This document shows positions 1 through 8,487 of a DNA stretch of 61,712 nt, in pieces. A program made the position numbers and the translations under genes. The DNA lies in NCBI GenBank assembly GCA_021199635.1, contig JAJQHS010000005.1:1-61712 (forward strand), in the 5' to 3' direction. This DNA is from Bacillota bacterium (lineage in GTDB: Bacteria; Bacillota; Clostridia; Oscillospirales; Oscillospiraceae). Numbering within the stretch: the stretch's first letter is position 1; every line of letters starts with the position of its first letter. The notes under the pieces were generated by a model that did no database searches, was not told the DNA's origin, and was given only the letters and a program-made list of their open reading frames with translations.

Positions 1-53
1 GCACATGTCCTTGGAGAGGGACTCTAATAACTACTACTTTTATTATACAAGGA
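1..53. repeat. Left copy of 53-bp terminal inverted repeat
   Basis: Bases 1-53 are identical to the reverse complement of 61658-61710, with no mismatch found by eye. The repeat stops inside the AAGGAG ribosome binding site of the first gene (start 65). Near its outer end it holds a short GTCC...GGAC hairpin (8-23). It may be an interspersed leader or promoter repeat that broke the assembly, an arm of an invertible segment, or a fold-back assembly artefact. The sequence alone does not decide. Confidence 0.9.
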
Positions 54-64
54 GCGAATTTCCC

Positions 65-991
65 ATGCTGCACATCTCCTCCCTGGACGAGGGGCTGGAC
101 CTGTTCAAAGCCCTTGGCTCTGACATGCGCATCCAGATCCTCAAGCTCCTGCTGGAAAACAAGCAGATGAGCATGAACCAGATCGCCGCCCGGCTAGACA
201 TCACCAACGGCGCGCTCACCGGACACATCAAGAAGCTGGAAGCCTGCGGCCTGATCTCCACCTCCAGCGAATCCGCCAGCCACGGAAATCAGAAAATCTG
301 CACCCTCTGCACCAACCGCATCCTTATCGACATTGAGAACGAAGCGGAAGCGAACCAGGTCTGCACCACCGAGCTGAAAGTCGGCCAATTCTCTGACCGC
401 AGCGTCTATCCTACCTGCGGCCTGGCCAACAGCTACTCCCTGATCGGCGAAGTGGACGACGCGCGGTATTTCGACCATCCCGGCCGCTTCACCGCCGACA
501 TCCTGTGGTTCACCAAGGGATTTGTGGAATACACCGTGCCCAATTTCATCCCCCTGCGCCACCGGATCCTAAGCATCAGCATCTCCTGCGAGATCTCCTC
601 GGAGGCGCCGGGCTGCAATGAAGACTGGCCGTCGGACATTCGCTTCTGCATCAACGGCACGCCGGTGGGCTGCTGGACCTGCCCGGGGGACTTCGGCGCG
701 GAGCGGGGGATCCTGAACCCGGATTGGTGGCCCACCAACTGGAACCAGCACGGGCTTCTGAAGCTGCTGGTGATTAACAAGAGCGGCACCCACATCGACG
801 GGCTGAAAATCTCCGATGTGACCATCGACGATCTGAACCTGCAGCCCGGCAAGCCCATCCGCTTCCGGATGGAGGTCAACGAGGAAATCCATCATCCCGG
901 CGGGCTGACGATTTACGGCCGGTCCTTCGGGAATTACGGCCAGGACATCCGGGTCTCCCTGGCCTATGGGCCGATCGACCCGCAAAGCTGA
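65..991 (+). CDS. ArsR-type winged-helix regulator with C-terminal sensor-like domain (COG4189-like)
   Basis: The 308-residue protein starts with an ArsR-type winged helix (about 10-80: LGSDMRIQILKLLL, then a recognition-helix stretch around ITNGALTGHIKKLEACGLI). About 210 residues of predicted beta-rich sequence follow, which could bind a ligand. Regulators of this build (COG4189) often sit beside arabinofuranosidase genes in Firmicutes, and here the GH51/GH43 genes lie just beyond, convergent. Role inferred: control of arabinan genes. The ATG at 65 is preferred over an in-frame ATG at 5 because AAGGAG lies 10 bases upstream, and starting at 5 would translate the terminal repeat. The effector and operator are unknown. 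Confidence 0.8.
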   Translation: MLHISSLDEGLDLFKALGSDMRIQILKLLLENKQMSMNQIAARLDITNGALTGHIKKLEACGLISTSSESASHGNQKICTLCTNRILIDIENEAEANQVCTTELKVGQFSDRSVYPTCGLANSYSLIGEVDDARYFDHPGRFTADILWFTKGFVEYTVPNFIPLRHRILSISISCEISSEAPGCNEDWPSDIRFCINGTPVGCWTCPGDFGAERGILNPDWWPTNWNQHGLLKLLVINKSGTHIDGLKISDVTIDDLNLQPGKPIRFRMEVNEEIHHPGGLTIYGRSFGNYGQDIRVSLAYGPIDPQS

Positions 992-995
992 CCCC

Positions 996-1027
996 ACGGA
1001 GCCGAAAACCGGCTCCGTATTTTTTTA
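996..1027. terminator. Terminator between convergent genes
   Basis: A perfect 9-bp stem (ACGGAGCCG, 996-1004; CGGCTCCGT, 1010-1018) with a 5-base loop is followed by a T run on the plus strand. It starts five bases after the regulator's stop and overlaps the stop of the convergent Cys-rich gene. Confidence 0.85.
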
Positions 1028-1267
1028 CCATTTTTTCCGGGGGCAGCGGGCGTTGGCCCGCAGGGCGCGCAGCTCCACATAGCAGCCGCAGGCCTGGCAG
1101 GTGGCGGAAACCAGCTGATCGCAGGCTTCACACGCCTGGATCCGTCCGGCGTAAACCGCATCGGACGCCCGGTCCCGCTGGGGGATCGCCGCCTTGCTCC
1201 GCTGGAGCATATTCCGGTAATCCTCCGCCTGCTGACCTATAAGGCATTTCTTGCAGATGACCGTCAT
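1025..1267 (-). CDS. Small cysteine-rich protein, DUF6171-like
   Basis: An 80-residue protein with eight cysteines in CxxC-type groups: CKKC at the start, CEAC and CQACGC in the middle, and a last Cys before the C-terminus. The pattern resembles the DUF6171 zinc-ribbon-like family of Firmicutes, whose function is unknown. Its start overlaps the end of the GH51 gene by four bases, so it is the last gene of the arabinofuranosidase operon. A structural zinc or Fe-S site is plausible; no enzymatic role can be read from the sequence. Confidence 0.65.
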   Translation of the reverse strand: MTVICKKCLIGQQAEDYRNMLQRSKAAIPQRDRASDAVYAGRIQACEACDQLVSATCQACGCYVELRALRANARCPRKKW

Positions 1268-2772
1268 TTTTTCAGCCGCAGCGCCACCACGGAGGCGGCG
1301 GGCTGGACGAAGTGCAGGCCGCCCCCCTCGGTGCTGTAGTCCAGGAAATCCTGCTCCGCGACCTGATGGGGATCGTCGAAGGTATTGTGGCTGTGGATAT
1401 CCGCGCCGCAGACGATCTTCGCCTCCGCCACCTGGTAGCCCTCGCCATCCAGCGTAACCGCTACCGGCGCCGCCTCATCCGCGGACAGGTTGGCCACGGT
1501 GATGGTGATCACGCCGTCCGCATCCACGGAAACGGACTCAGTGAGCATGGGCACCGCGCCATCGCCGGTCCCGGCAGCCTTCACATCGCTGAGCTCGGAG
1601 CTGACCAGGTTGGCGTCCTGATGGTACCGGTACATGTGCATCACATGATAGGTGGGGGTGAGGAGCATCCGGTCCCCCTCGGTGAGGACAACCGACTGCA
1701 GTACATTGACCATCTGCGCCAGGCAGGCCATCTTCACCCGGTCGGAATGCTTGTTGAAAATGTTCAGGGTAATACCGGCGATCAGGGCATCCCTCATGGT
1801 GTTCTGCTGGTACAGGAACCCGGGGTTGGTATCCGGCTCCACGTCGTACCAGCCGCCCCACTCGTCCACGATCAGGCCCACCCGCTTCTTCGGGTCGTAT
1901 TTATCCATAATCTTGCCGTGCTTGGTGATCAGCTCATCCATGTACAGCGCCTTGGCCAGCGTCGCGTACCAGCCGTCCACGGTGAACTGCGTGGCGCTGC
2001 CCTTATGCTTCCAGCCGTAGGGATGGACGTAATAGTGCAGGGACAGACCGTCCATGAAGCCGTGCTGCTCCGGCTCGCTGCGGGTGAAGGTGGTTTCCAG
2101 GACGGTTTTCGTCCACTCGTAATCGTCCACATTGGCGCCGCAGCAGATCTTCTTGATCTTCCGGCGGGGATTGTAATTCTTCACATAGGTCTGGAACTGG
2201 CGGTACAGGTTCCCATAGAATTCCGGGCGCATGTTGCCGCCGCAGCCCCAGTTCTCATTGCCCACGCCGAAATAATCCACTCGCCAGGGCTTGGCGCTGC
2301 CGTTGGCCTTCCGCTCCATGGTCAGGGGGGACTGGCCGGCGAAGGTCATATACTCCACCCATTCGCTCATCTCCCGGACGGTTCCGCTGCCCACGTTGCC
2401 GTTGATATAGGTCTTGCAGCCCAGCTGGCGGCACAGCTCCATATATTCGTGGGTGCCGAAGGCGTTGGATTCCACCACGCCGCCCCAGTTGGTATTGATC
2501 ATGCGCTTGCGGGATTCCTTGGGGCCGATGCCGTCCCGCCAGTGGTACTCATCCGCGAAGCAGCCGCCGGGCCAGCGCAGGACGGGAACCTTCAGCTCCT
2601 TCAGCGCCTCCACCACGTCGGTGCGCATGCCGTTGACATTGGGGATTTCCGAATCCTCACCCACATACAGCCCGCCGTAAATGCAGCGGCCCAGGTGCTC
2701 AGAGAAGTGGCCATAAATTTCAGGCTCGATGTGACTTACTTTGTCATTTTCGTGAATTGTGAGTTTTGCCAT
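1264..2772 (-). CDS. abfA: Intracellular alpha-L-arabinofuranosidase, GH51
   Basis: A 502-residue family GH51 enzyme that removes terminal arabinose from arabino-oligosaccharides in the cytoplasm. The acid/base Glu is in GNEN (about E173) and the nucleophile Glu in VDEWGGWYD (about E304). Length fits the family and there is no signal peptide. The start at 2772 has GGAGGA just upstream; an in-frame ATG at 2829 lies in the intergenic region and is rejected. It is 16 bases downstream of the GH43 gene and presumably cotranscribed with it. Family assignment is secure; preference for alpha-1,2, 1,3 or 1,5 links is not visible. Confidence 0.95.
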   Translation of the reverse strand: MAKLTIHENDKVSHIEPEIYGHFSEHLGRCIYGGLYVGEDSEIPNVNGMRTDVVEALKELKVPVLRWPGGCFADEYHWRDGIGPKESRKRMINTNWGGVVESNAFGTHEYMELCRQLGCKTYINGNVGSGTVREMSEWVEYMTFAGQSPLTMERKANGSAKPWRVDYFGVGNENWGCGGNMRPEFYGNLYRQFQTYVKNYNPRRKIKKICCGANVDDYEWTKTVLETTFTRSEPEQHGFMDGLSLHYYVHPYGWKHKGSATQFTVDGWYATLAKALYMDELITKHGKIMDKYDPKKRVGLIVDEWGGWYDVEPDTNPGFLYQQNTMRDALIAGITLNIFNKHSDRVKMACLAQMVNVLQSVVLTEGDRMLLTPTYHVMHMYRYHQDANLVSSELSDVKAAGTGDGAVPMLTESVSVDADGVITITVANLSADEAAPVAVTLDGEGYQVAEAKIVCGADIHSHNTFDDPHQVAEQDFLDYSTEGGGLHFVQPAASVVALRLKK

Positions 2773-2788
2773 AGTTTCCTCCAGAAAA

Positions 2789-3748
2789 TTAAGCGATAGA
2801 ATTGTCAAAGCTGAAAATTGGTCTGCCATTTTCCCAGCGGATCGGCTGGAGCATGGCGTGACGGTTGGGGTTGTACAGGGGATTTCCGGTTATTTCCGCC
2901 TCGGTGCGGGCGTGGAACACCAGCAGATCCCGACCCTCGCTGTCGGTGGTGAACGAATTGTGGCCGGGTCCGTAGACGCCCTTGGCCTCGTCCGTGGCCA
3001 GGACAGGCCAGCGCTCCTTATGCCAGGAGCGGGGGTCCAGCAGGTCGCTGTCCGCGTCGGCGGTGAGCATGCCCACGCAGTAGTGCACGCCGGTGTCGCT
3101 GGCGGAGTAGGTCAGGAACACCTTGCCCTCCCGCTGGATAACGGCGGGGCCCTCGTTGACCCAGAAGCCGTGCCGCTCCCAATCGTAATCCGGGGAGGAC
3201 AGGAGCACCTGCTTCGTCTTCAATGTGTAGCCGTTTGCCATTTTGGCGATGTACAGGTTGGAGATTTGGGGGCCAACGCTGACCTTCTCCGCCCAGACAT
3301 AGTACCATTCCCCCCGGTGCTCGAACACAGTGGCATCCAGCGAGAATGCCCGGAAGGAGAACACGTCCCCATCCGCCGCCTGCATTTTACCCTTCTCCAC
3401 CCAGGGGTCGCGGAGCGGGTCGCTGCCCTGGCACTCCAGGACATAGGGTCGGATCTTCCAGATGTTGGTCTTTTCCCCTCCGGCAAAGTACAGGTACCAT
3501 TTGCCGAACAGGAAGTGCAGCTCCGGCGCCCAGATATGCTTGCTCATGGGGCCGAGCTTGTGAGCTTTCCAGATGGTATGCTCGGGTGCGTCCGCCAGCG
3601 AGGCCAGGTCAGCTGCCTCCCGGAGGACAATGCGGTCGTAGGCAGGGACCGAAGCGGTAAAATAATATTTCCCGTCGGTATGCCGCAGCACATAGGGATC
3701 CGCCCGCTGTGGGATCCACGGTGTGTTGAATTGCAATTGCTGTTTCAT
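2789..3748 (-). CDS. Intracellular GH43 arabinofuranosidase/arabinanase
   Basis: A 319-residue five-bladed propeller glycosidase of family GH43. Catalytic acids expected for the family are visible: Asp in RADPYV (base), Asp in SLDATVF (pKa modulator) and Glu in VNEGPAV (acid). It has no signal peptide, so it should act on imported oligosaccharides together with the GH51 enzyme just downstream. The gene resembles exo-alpha-1,5-L-arabinofuranosidases, but subfamily is inferred from memory. The start at 3748 has GAGAGG 6-8 bases upstream; the ATG at 3754 abuts that site and is too close. Confidence 0.88.
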   Translation of the reverse strand: MKQQLQFNTPWIPQRADPYVLRHTDGKYYFTASVPAYDRIVLREAADLASLADAPEHTIWKAHKLGPMSKHIWAPELHFLFGKWYLYFAGGEKTNIWKIRPYVLECQGSDPLRDPWVEKGKMQAADGDVFSFRAFSLDATVFEHRGEWYYVWAEKVSVGPQISNLYIAKMANGYTLKTKQVLLSSPDYDWERHGFWVNEGPAVIQREGKVFLTYSASDTGVHYCVGMLTADADSDLLDPRSWHKERWPVLATDEAKGVYGPGHNSFTTDSEGRDLLVFHARTEAEITGNPLYNPNRHAMLQPIRWENGRPIFSFDNSIA

Positions 3749-3772
3749 GAACATCCTCTCTTAAATATTTTG

Positions 3773-3797
3773 ATTGATAAAATGGGGTTTTATCAAT
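3773..3797. promoter_or_regulatory. Candidate operator upstream of GH43-GH51 operon
   Basis: Perfect inverted repeat: ATTGATAAAA (3773-3782), five-base spacer, TTTTATCAAT (3788-3797), 25 bases before the GH43 start. On the minus strand one arm contains TTGATA, usable as a -35 with a weak CAAAAT -10 eighteen bases on. This suggests a repressor site over the promoter. The binding protein is unknown. Confidence 0.5.
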
Positions 3798-3977
3798 ATG
3801 GGTTCGCCGGAGCATTCCCATTTTCTGTAATTTTATGCGGGAATCATTACAGAACTATGTCGGATCGGAGTTTCTGTGAAATTTGTATGTATTTTTTCGC
3901 GATGAGAGACCCCGCCGCATATACAGTAGAAGCGCTGAATCCGTCTGCATGCGCGATGCCATTTCATTTTACGCTCT

Positions 3978-4007
3978 GCAAAGGAGAAAGCAGGCTTTCT
4001 CCTTTGC
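3978..4007. terminator. Strong hairpin downstream of lipoprotein gene
   Basis: Perfect 13-bp stem (GCAAAGGAGAAAG, 3978-3990; CTTTCTCCTTTGC, 3995-4007) with a four-base loop, 56 bases beyond the lipoprotein stop. The minus-strand tail lacks a U run, so it may protect the mRNA 3' end or act as a weak terminator. A second hairpin (4014-4039) lies between it and the gene. Confidence 0.5.
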
Positions 4008-4062
4008 ACAACGGTGAAGTCGGATTGCTCCGGCTTCACACATTGTGAGGATGGTGGGAACC

Positions 4063-5589
4063 TTACTCGACAGAGATGATATCCAGGCAGCAGCCATCGA
4101 CCGTCAGGCACAGGTACACGTCGCCGGTAACGGCGATGCCGGTGTAGGTCTGGTGGTACACGGTGCCGGCCATGGTGGTGACCTCCGCGGCAATGTCAGC
4201 GGTGGTGCCATTGTTGGTGACGGTCAGGACAACCGTAGCGCCGTCCAGATCGGCGGCATAGGTGCTCCAGTCCCAGTCACACTCGGCAGTGGCGATCTCC
4301 TCGTAGCCGGAGCCCCAGCCGAAGTTATCCGCACGGACGACCGCGTACTCGGCATAGGTGGCATCGTCCTCCACGCTGTGACCGGCGGCCACATTCTGCA
4401 GGATCGCTACGAAGTTATTCCAGTTGGAGGCGTTCTCCACATCGTGGAAGTTGCGGAAGGTGACCGTGACGCTCTCGCCGGAGGGAACTGCCCACACATC
4501 AGAGAACTCGCTCCAGAAGCCGGTGGAGTAGTCGGTAGCGCCCAGGGCGGTGCCGGTGATTTCCACAGTCACGGAGGTGGGATCGGTTTCAGCGGTGGAG
4601 CCGGTTTCCGGAACGGCGGATTCCACGGTCGCGTCGCCCATCTGCCACAGGGTCTGCACCTGGCCGGCGGTCAGAGCCACGTCGTAAACGTACAGGTCAT
4701 CCAGGAAGCCCTTGAACACGGTATCCCAGTAGTTGATGCCGAAGTAAGCCTCGAAGTTGTCATGGGCCTGCATGATGTTGGGGGCCAGGGTGGCGTCCCA
4801 GGTGTACTCGAAGTAGGTGCCATAGCTGTAGTTGGCGGCGGAGTCATAGACCAGGGTGCCGTTGATGTACAGCTGGGCGCCGACAGTGGTGCTGCCCAGG
4901 GGGCTGGCCTGCTCCTCGCCGGTGCAGACGATGGTGAACATTGCCCACTCCTTCTTGCCGTAGATGGATTCCTCAACGGCGAAGTCGGACATCCAGGGCC
5001 AGCAGTCGGTGCCGTCAGCGGCATCGGAGGCCTCGTTACGGGACCAGATGGTGGGGAAGTACTTCACGGAGAACTCGGTCTGGGTGACGTTCATCCAAGT
5101 GACATCATTGCCGGAGTTATCCGCCATGCCGATGTTGTGGCCGATCTGCAGCGTGGGGCCGTAGGAGGCCAGGCGGGAGGCGTTCACCCAGAAGGACACG
5201 GTGTAGGCGGTGGTATCGGTGGCGTCAAAGCCCAGATCCAGGCCGTAGGTGCCGTCCAGGTAGATGCACTGGTCCACAGGGCCATCGGAATAAGCGAAGG
5301 TGACGTTGGTCTCAGCCAGGCCATAGGTGGCGCCGGTGTTGTCGCCCACATCATCGGTCTGGACCAGGGCGGTGTAGCCCTCGTCGTCGCCGTCGAAGGT
5401 CAGGTGTGCGAAGGCATCGGGCAGCGCCTCAGCCTCTACGACAGGGGCCTCGGTGGCTTCCGCAGTCGCCTCGGTGGAGGGCTCGGTATTCTCGGTGGAG
5501 GGATCGGTTTCTTCTGTGTCGCCGGAGCAGGCAGCGAACAGGGAAACTACCATAACCAGGCTCAGCAGAATTGCTAACAGTTTTTTCAT
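4063..5589 (-). CDS. Lipoprotein with LamG-like domain and C-terminal binding-like module
   Basis: A 508-residue secreted lipoprotein: lipobox SLFAAC (Cys21), an acidic Thr/Glu linker (about 22-60), a concanavalin/LamG-like sandwich (about 65-310, including FKGFLDDLYVYDVALT typical of these folds) and a C-terminal module (about 340-508). That module resembles the two modules of the 19069-20409 protein, sharing a YAEY...DNFGW pattern. Likely role: holding arabinan or oligosaccharides at the membrane near the importer. It is the last gene of the transporter cluster, 48 bases after the solute-binding protein. No catalytic residues were recognised. Start at 5589 has AAAGGAG upstream. Confidence 0.75.
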   Translation of the reverse strand: MKKLLAILLSLVMVVSLFAACSGDTEETDPSTENTEPSTEATAEATEAPVVEAEALPDAFAHLTFDGDDEGYTALVQTDDVGDNTGATYGLAETNVTFAYSDGPVDQCIYLDGTYGLDLGFDATDTTAYTVSFWVNASRLASYGPTLQIGHNIGMADNSGNDVTWMNVTQTEFSVKYFPTIWSRNEASDAADGTDCWPWMSDFAVEESIYGKKEWAMFTIVCTGEEQASPLGSTTVGAQLYINGTLVYDSAANYSYGTYFEYTWDATLAPNIMQAHDNFEAYFGINYWDTVFKGFLDDLYVYDVALTAGQVQTLWQMGDATVESAVPETGSTAETDPTSVTVEITGTALGATDYSTGFWSEFSDVWAVPSGESVTVTFRNFHDVENASNWNNFVAILQNVAAGHSVEDDATYAEYAVVRADNFGWGSGYEEIATAECDWDWSTYAADLDGATVVLTVTNNGTTADIAAEVTTMAGTVYHQTYTGIAVTGDVYLCLTVDGCCLDIISVE

Positions 5590-5637
5590 GGTTTTGCGTT
5601 CTCCTTTCATTTTATCCGCATTGCGGGGAACTACAGA

Positions 5638-7239
5638 TCAAGAATTGTCCGCAACCATCTGGGTGTAGAACTCGATCTCCTCATCCGTCAGGTAGGTGAC
5701 GCCAATGGTCAGCGCATAGGCGCTGTCCGGCCCAAAGTAATCCAGCATGGCCTGGGCGTGGTAATAGTTGGCCATACGGGTCGCCTCGTCAATGTAGTCG
5801 GCCGCCTGCTTGGTGCCGGCGTCTACCAGGTCATGGATGCCGATGTCATTGAAGTACTCATCGCAGAAGTTCCAGTAGCCGGCGATGCTGGTCCAGCCGA
5901 AGCTGATGGGCTGCATGCAGGAGGCGAAATACTCGGTCCAGTGCTCCACATGCTCCTCATCCATACCGGCACAGTACATGTCGATGTAGGCATTCCACAC
6001 GGTTTCGTCGGTGGTGATGGGGGCGGGCATGACGTCATACTTCAGCGCCAGGCCGGAGGAATTGGTGATGGTCTCATCGTTATAGGCCTCGATCCGAGTC
6101 ATCCAGCCGTCGATGCCGAAGGAAACGAACTTCAGCAGCTCGTAAGCCTCACGGGGATACTGGCAGGAAACGGTGATCCCGCCGTAGTCGATGGTGGCGA
6201 TGGAGTGATGGTCAGAACCGGCGTCCTCGCTGGAGACGGCAGGGATGACGTAGGGGACGATGTCCATGTCATAGTTGGACTGGTAGCTCTCGGTGTTCCA
6301 GGTGCCCTGGAAGGTCCAGAAAGCGTCGGTGAGGATGGCCACATGGCCGGAGCTGCCGTACCATTCCTCCCAGTCGCCCATCCAGTCTTCCATCTCCTGG
6401 GTCTCGGTCTGGGGGGCGATGTAGCCGCCGATCTTCAGGTCGGCGAATTCCTGCTCGCCGATGGCCCAGGCGGACAGGTTGAACTCAGTGCCGTTGAAGC
6501 CGAACTCACCGATGACGTCCTGGCTGGAGGCGATGCCATAGTAGGAGTCCAGGCGGTTGTAGTAGCCCAGGCCGTAGTAAGCCATGCCGTCAGAGGAATC
6601 CAGGACGGTGGCGCTCTTCACCAGGGCGATCATCTCGCTCCAGGTCCAGTTCTGGCTGGGCGCCTCCAGGTTCAGGGTCTCCAGCACGTTCAGGTCCACA
6701 TAGATCACGCCGGGGAAGAACTTCACCGGCACGCCGAAGCGGTAGCCGCTGGTGTTGAAGGTGCCAAGGCCGGCGTCATTGACGGTGGAGGCCAGGTTGG
6801 CGGTTTCCTCATCGGAATTCCAGTAGCTGGAGATGTCCGCGAGCAGGCCGTTGCTCAGGGCGAAATCGCAGTCGGAATACATGATGATGTCCGGCGCGGT
6901 ACCGGTAGAGGTCTTGGCCAGAAGGGTGTCGTTGTAGGTAGAAACGTTTTCATAGGTGGCGGTGACATGGATATTCGGGTAAATCTCCATGAACCGCTCC
7001 ACCAGGTACTGAACGGTTTCGTCCTGGTCGAAGTGGAAGTAGGTCAGCTCGATCTCTTCCTCGGTGATGTCAGTGGCTTTCTTGTAATCGTAGCCGTTGA
7101 TGGTGACGATCTCGTACTCGTTGCTGACGGTGTCTGTGCCGACATAGTTGCCGGAGCCCTCGGAGCCGCCGCTGCAGCCGGCCAGAAGACCGACCACCAT
7201 ACAGGCGACCAGAAGCGCTGCGAGAAGTTTCTTTTTCAT
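5638..7239 (-). CDS. Extracellular sugar-binding lipoprotein (ABC importer)
   Basis: A 533-residue family 1 solute-binding protein with lipobox GLLAGC (Cys22). The mature part has the usual two-lobed pattern (ITLSYFHFDQDETVQYLVERF-type opening as ELTYFHFDQDETVQYLVERF, then a TGTAPDIIMY segment). It should deliver oligosaccharide to a permease pair, most simply the pair encoded directly upstream (7465-9505). Start at 7239 has GGAGGATG upstream; in-frame codons back to 7386 lie over the promoter and are rejected. It has its own promoter and palindrome, so it can be expressed apart from the upstream permeases. Confidence 0.9.
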   Translation of the reverse strand: MKKKLLAALLVACMVVGLLAGCSGGSEGSGNYVGTDTVSNEYEIVTINGYDYKKATDITEEEIELTYFHFDQDETVQYLVERFMEIYPNIHVTATYENVSTYNDTLLAKTSTGTAPDIIMYSDCDFALSNGLLADISSYWNSDEETANLASTVNDAGLGTFNTSGYRFGVPVKFFPGVIYVDLNVLETLNLEAPSQNWTWSEMIALVKSATVLDSSDGMAYYGLGYYNRLDSYYGIASSQDVIGEFGFNGTEFNLSAWAIGEQEFADLKIGGYIAPQTETQEMEDWMGDWEEWYGSSGHVAILTDAFWTFQGTWNTESYQSNYDMDIVPYVIPAVSSEDAGSDHHSIATIDYGGITVSCQYPREAYELLKFVSFGIDGWMTRIEAYNDETITNSSGLALKYDVMPAPITTDETVWNAYIDMYCAGMDEEHVEHWTEYFASCMQPISFGWTSIAGYWNFCDEYFNDIGIHDLVDAGTKQAADYIDEATRMANYYHAQAMLDYFGPDSAYALTIGVTYLTDEEIEFYTQMVADNS

Positions 7240-7277
7240 AGCATCCTCCAAATCTTGATTATGGTTTCCTGATTTTG

Positions 7278-7294
7278 TCAGGCAAAATGCCTGA
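7278..7294. promoter_or_regulatory. Palindrome just downstream of SBP promoter
   Basis: TCAGGCA (7278-7284), three bases, TGCCTGA (7288-7294). On the minus strand it begins about 12 bases after the -10 box of the solute-binding protein gene, a common operator position. It could equally be a 5' stem-loop. A similar but shorter palindrome lies upstream of the 20409 gene. Confidence 0.5.
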
Positions 7295-7306
7295 TGAATC
7301 ACGCTG

Positions 7307-7335
7307 ATTATATCACAGCCCGGGAAAATTGTACA
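7307..7335 (-). promoter_or_regulatory. Promoter of solute-binding protein gene
   Basis: On the minus strand: -35 TGTACA (7330-7335), 17-base spacer, -10 TATAAT (7307-7312). The -10 is consensus and the -35 weak. The transcript would start about 60 bases upstream of the lipoprotein gene. Confidence 0.6.
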
Positions 7336-7389
7336 CTTTTTTGTAAAGTATTTTTGCTTAACGTAAACGATTTCCACCTTTTCCACAAA

Positions 7390-7435
7390 GCCCGGCGCAT
7401 GAAATTGACAAAAATCACAAAACCATGTGCCGGGC
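7390..7435 (-). terminator. Possible terminator after permease
   Basis: Inverted GCCCGGC arms (7390-7396 and 7429-7435) extend inward to a CATG pair with one mismatch. The loop is large and the T tail short (CTTTG). It lies between the permease stop and the solute-binding protein promoter, so it may partly end the long transcript. Confidence 0.4.
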
Positions 7436-7464
7436 TATGCCGGACTGCGACGGTGGGAGGCCGA

Positions 7465-8487
7465 TCATTCGCCGGTGATACCGGTGCGGTCGATGCTCTC
7501 CACAAAGTGGCGCTGGAGCACGAGGTACAGCAGCAGCAGCGGCAGGATGCTGAGCATCGTGCCCGCCATGCTGATGGACTCGTTCAGGCTGGTGGCGCCG
7601 CTGACTGCGGTGCTGGCGTAGCTGGAATAGTTATCGGCGAAGTTGTCCAGCTGAATGACCAGCGTGGTCCAGCTGGAGGTGGTCATCACGCCGTGGACGT
7701 ACAGCTCCGTCAGGTAGGATTCGTTCCAGTACCACACGAAGGAGAACAGCGACACGGTGATGAACGCGGGCTTCGCGCTGGGCAGCGCCACCCGGACGAA
7801 GGACTTGAAATGTCCGGCGCCGTCGATCTTTGCGGCCTCAATCAGGACCTTGGGGATCTGCCTGAAGAACTGCATGAAGATCAGGATGAAAATCGGGGAG
7901 TTGATGCCCATGCCCAGGGCGGAGGGAAGGATGAACGTCCACAGGCTGTTCAGGATGCCCATATTGCTGTAAAGCACATAGGTGGGGATCATGGTCACCT
8001 GGGAGGGGAGGACGAAATTCAGCAGGATCACGCCCATGACCACCATCTTGCCCTTGAAGTCGAACCGGGCCAGGCCATAGCCCGCCAGGGCGCAGGACAC
8101 CAGGTTCAGCAGCGTGGGCACGCCCGCGATGACGATGCTCTTCCACAGGGACTGGAAGAAGTCCATGCTCTGCGCCGCCTGGGTGTAGTTGGAGATGTTG
8201 AAGCTGCTGGGCAGCCACTTGATGGAGGAGTCCAGAAGGTCGTCCAGGCTCATGAAGCTGCTGCTGATCATGTACAGGATGGGGTACAGGTAGATGAAGC
8301 CGATGCAGATGAGCAGTGCATAGATGCACAGCGGCTTCAGCAGGCCCTGCCGGTCCTTGGAGCCGAGAAGGAACCGGCGGACCTTCTCCTTGGTGATGGA
8401 CTTGTACCAGGGCTTAGTATCCCGTGCTGTCCGTCTTGCGGGTGATGATTTTACCCCTTGCGCGCTGGCGCTCGATGCGTTTCGCAT
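7465..8487 (-). CDS. Carbohydrate ABC transporter permease (MalG-type)
   Basis: A 340-residue inner-membrane permease with six predicted helices and the EAA loop AAKIDGAGHFKSFVRVALPS that docks the ATPase. MalG-type relatives usually start near the first helix; this one has a roughly 55-residue basic N-terminal tail. It pairs with the 8414-9505 permease, and the genes overlap by 74 bases. The start at 8487 is supported by AAGGAGG ten bases upstream, inside the neighbour. No ATPase is encoded nearby, so a shared MsmX-type ATPase is expected. Confidence 0.9.
   Translation of the reverse strand: MRNASSASAQGVKSSPARRTARDTKPWYKSITKEKVRRFLLGSKDRQGLLKPLCIYALLICIGFIYLYPILYMISSSFMSLDDLLDSSIKWLPSSFNISNYTQAAQSMDFFQSLWKSIVIAGVPTLLNLVSCALAGYGLARFDFKGKMVVMGVILLNFVLPSQVTMIPTYVLYSNMGILNSLWTFILPSALGMGINSPIFILIFMQFFRQIPKVLIEAAKIDGAGHFKSFVRVALPSAKPAFITVSLFSFVWYWNESYLTELYVHGVMTTSSWTTLVIQLDNFADNYSSYASTAVSGATSLNESISMAGTMLSILPLLLLYLVLQRHFVESIDRTGITGE

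Larger units (their letters stand above)
3749..4062. other. Intergenic region with hairpins and candidate operators
   Basis: No convincing gene. From the lipoprotein side it holds two hairpins without T tails (4014-4039 and 3978-4007), an 8-bp inverted repeat (TTCTGTAA 3823-3830, TTACAGAA 3847-3854) and a 10-bp perfect inverted repeat (3773-3797). It probably separates the transporter transcript from the intracellular glycosidase transcript. Confidence 0.6.

Noticed and set aside
1312-2799. Long plus-strand open frame of 495 codons opposite the GH51 gene
   Set aside because: It is antisense to a clear GH51 gene, is rich in His/Val/Gly/Ala as mirror frames of GC-rich genes are, and has no ribosome site or family resemblance. 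The same reasoning removed similar long mirror frames at 4045-5577, 9640-11814, 16492-18690, 43877-45964 and 46735-49407.
3833-4111. 92-codon minus-strand frame between lipoprotein and GH43
   Set aside because: It spans two hairpins and overlaps the end of the lipoprotein gene; no family features.
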